Assembly (NCBI GenBank): GCA_947446925.1 | Contig: CANFHU010000021.1 | Location: 1-46,794 of the forward strand | From: Flavobacteriia bacterium | Lineage (GTDB): Bacteria > Bacteroidota > Bacteroidia > Flavobacteriales_D > Crocinitomicaceae | DNA: 46,794 nt | Direction of reading: 5' to 3' | In this document: positions 46,070 to 46,794 of the stretch, piece after piece | Layout: the number at the start of each line of letters is the position of its first letter | Numbering within the stretch: position 1 is the stretch's first letter | Notes under the pieces: model-generated | Seen by the model: the letters and a program-made list of their open reading frames with translations, nothing else | Databases searched by the model: none | What the model was told of the DNA's origin: nothing | Program-made: the position numbers and the translations under genes

Positions 46070-46794
46070 ATGTTGTTTCACGACTTAAACCTACATAAAA
46101 ATATTTTAAAAGCCTTAGATGATCAAGGGTTTACAACTCCAACAACAATTCAACAAAAAGCGTTTTCAGTCATCATGTCGGGAAGAGATGTTGTCGGTTT
46201 AGCACAAACAGGTACTGGTAAAACACTTGCTTTCTTATTGCCAATTTTAAATATGTTCAAATTTGCTAAGCAATTTGAACCTCGTTTTGTTATCTTGGTG
46301 CCAACGCGTGAATTAGTCATGCAAATTGTGGAAGAAATTGAAAAACTGACTACGTACATGAATGTACGTGTATGCGGTGTGTATGGTGGGGTAAGTGTCA
46401 ATACACAAATAGACCTTATTTTGGATGGACAAGATATTATTGTTGCAACGCCAGGAAGATTCTATGATTTAGCATTGAATGGTTCGCTTAAATTGAAGTC
46501 AGTTCAAAAAGTGGTAATCGATGAAATGGATGAAATGTTGAATTTGGGTTTCCGAACACAACTAAAAAACATTCTTGAATTATTACCGCCAAAACGCCAA
46601 ACGCTTTTATTTTCTGCAACAATGCACGAAGATGTAGAGTTTTTAATTGATGAATATTTCAATAATCCGGAGAAAATTGAAGCTGCAGCGCATGGCACGC
46701 CGATTGAAAAAATTAAACAATCCATTTTCAAAGTCCCTAATTTCTATTCCAAAGTAAATCTATTAATCAATTTATTAGAGAATAATGCGGATAT
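46070..46794 (+). CDS. DEAD-box RNA helicase (5' part, cut by the window end)
   Basis: An open frame from ATG 46070 to the window edge, about 241 residues without a stop. Motifs in order: TTPTTIQQKAF (Q motif), AQTGTGKT (45-52), PTRELVMQ (78-85), GGVSV, TPGR (127-130), then the motif II variant VIDEMDEMLNLGF, where DEAD reads DEMD (151-154), and FSATM (motif III, SAT 182-184). The second RecA domain starts at about residue 225. Such helicases unwind RNA in ribosome assembly or decay. The subfamily cannot be told without the C-terminal half. Confidence 0.93.
   Translation, partial: MLFHDLNLHKNILKALDDQGFTTPTTIQQKAFSVIMSGRDVVGLAQTGTGKTLAFLLPILNMFKFAKQFEPRFVILVPTRELVMQIVEEIEKLTTYMNVRVCGVYGGVSVNTQIDLILDGQDIIVATPGRFYDLALNGSLKLKSVQKVVIDEMDEMLNLGFRTQLKNILELLPPKRQTLLFSATMHEDVEFLIDEYFNNPEKIEAAAHGTPIEKIKQSIFKVPNFYSKVNLLINLLENNAD

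Noticed and set aside
1-46794. A transposase, integrase, phage or toxin-antitoxin gene that might explain the repeats
   Set aside because: I looked for such proteins in all coding regions and found none. The repeats are reported without a mobilising enzyme.
1-46794. tRNA or rRNA genes
   Set aside because: No cloverleaf with a conserved TTCRANYC arm and no rRNA-like sequence was noticed. I could not run a covariance search.

Overview
The window looks like the chromosome of a member of the Bacteroidota, most likely order Flavobacteriales. The clues are an AT-rich sequence, several start sites preceded by the Bacteroidota -7 promoter box TAnnTTTG, few Shine-Dalgarno sequences, a fused CcoN-CcoO oxidase subunit, a heavy-metal RND pump fused to a TolC-like domain, a flavobacterial crt operon and many small outer-membrane barrel proteins. 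I saw no rRNA, tRNA, CRISPR array, prophage or transposase. A species name cannot be supported from the sequence.

Layout. 0.3-1.9 kb: a PadR regulator with a membrane-protein partner whose helices resemble gliding protein GldL. 2.0-3.5 kb: ndk and a ZIP metal transporter. 3.8-4.8 kb: a secreted repeat protein. 5.1-18.7 kb: a microaerobic respiration block, with hemN, a CcoI/CopA-type copper ATPase, then on the minus strand ccoS-ccoNO-ccoQ-ccoP-ccoG-ccoH-safE. An ECF sigma factor, an anti-sigma-like protein and an outer-membrane protein are set inside this block. 18.8-24.5 kb: secreted alpha/beta hydrolases with a barrel protein, a NUDIX hydrolase, a lipoprotein, a DUF2231-like membrane protein and RluF. 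24.8-28.9 kb: a CarH-like B12/light-sensor regulator directly ahead of crtI-crtB-(unknown)-crtZ. 29.1-30.6 kb: an outer-membrane protein. 30.9-36.6 kb: tyrosine and tryptophan ring-cleavage genes hmgA-hpd-haao-kmo-kynA. 36.7-42.8 kb: a metal efflux set with a His-rich protein, a CusA-TolC fusion and CusB. 43.0-46.8 kb: a thioredoxin-fold protein lacking CxxC, coaD, a LigB-type dioxygenase, and the start of a DEAD-box helicase cut by the window edge.

The most unusual signal is the density and placement of short palindromic repeats. At least seven sequence families occur, and they sit preferentially at 3' ends of genes. Stop codons of safE, ccoP, the NUDIX gene, hmgA, haao and kmo lie inside repeat units. 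Those of cusA and cusB directly abut palindromes. In the copper ATPase and in SafE a repeat sits in frame inside the conserved protein, and in RluF one sits in the C-terminal tail. At 2.6 kb one repeat family appears inserted into the loop of another. No REP-associated transposase is in the window, so any mobilising enzyme would have to be elsewhere.

A second point of interest is the CarH-like regulator. It keeps the cobalamin ligand motif and the W-x9-EH light-sensing motif, and four related half-sites flank its promoter. Together they suggest light-controlled carotenoid synthesis.
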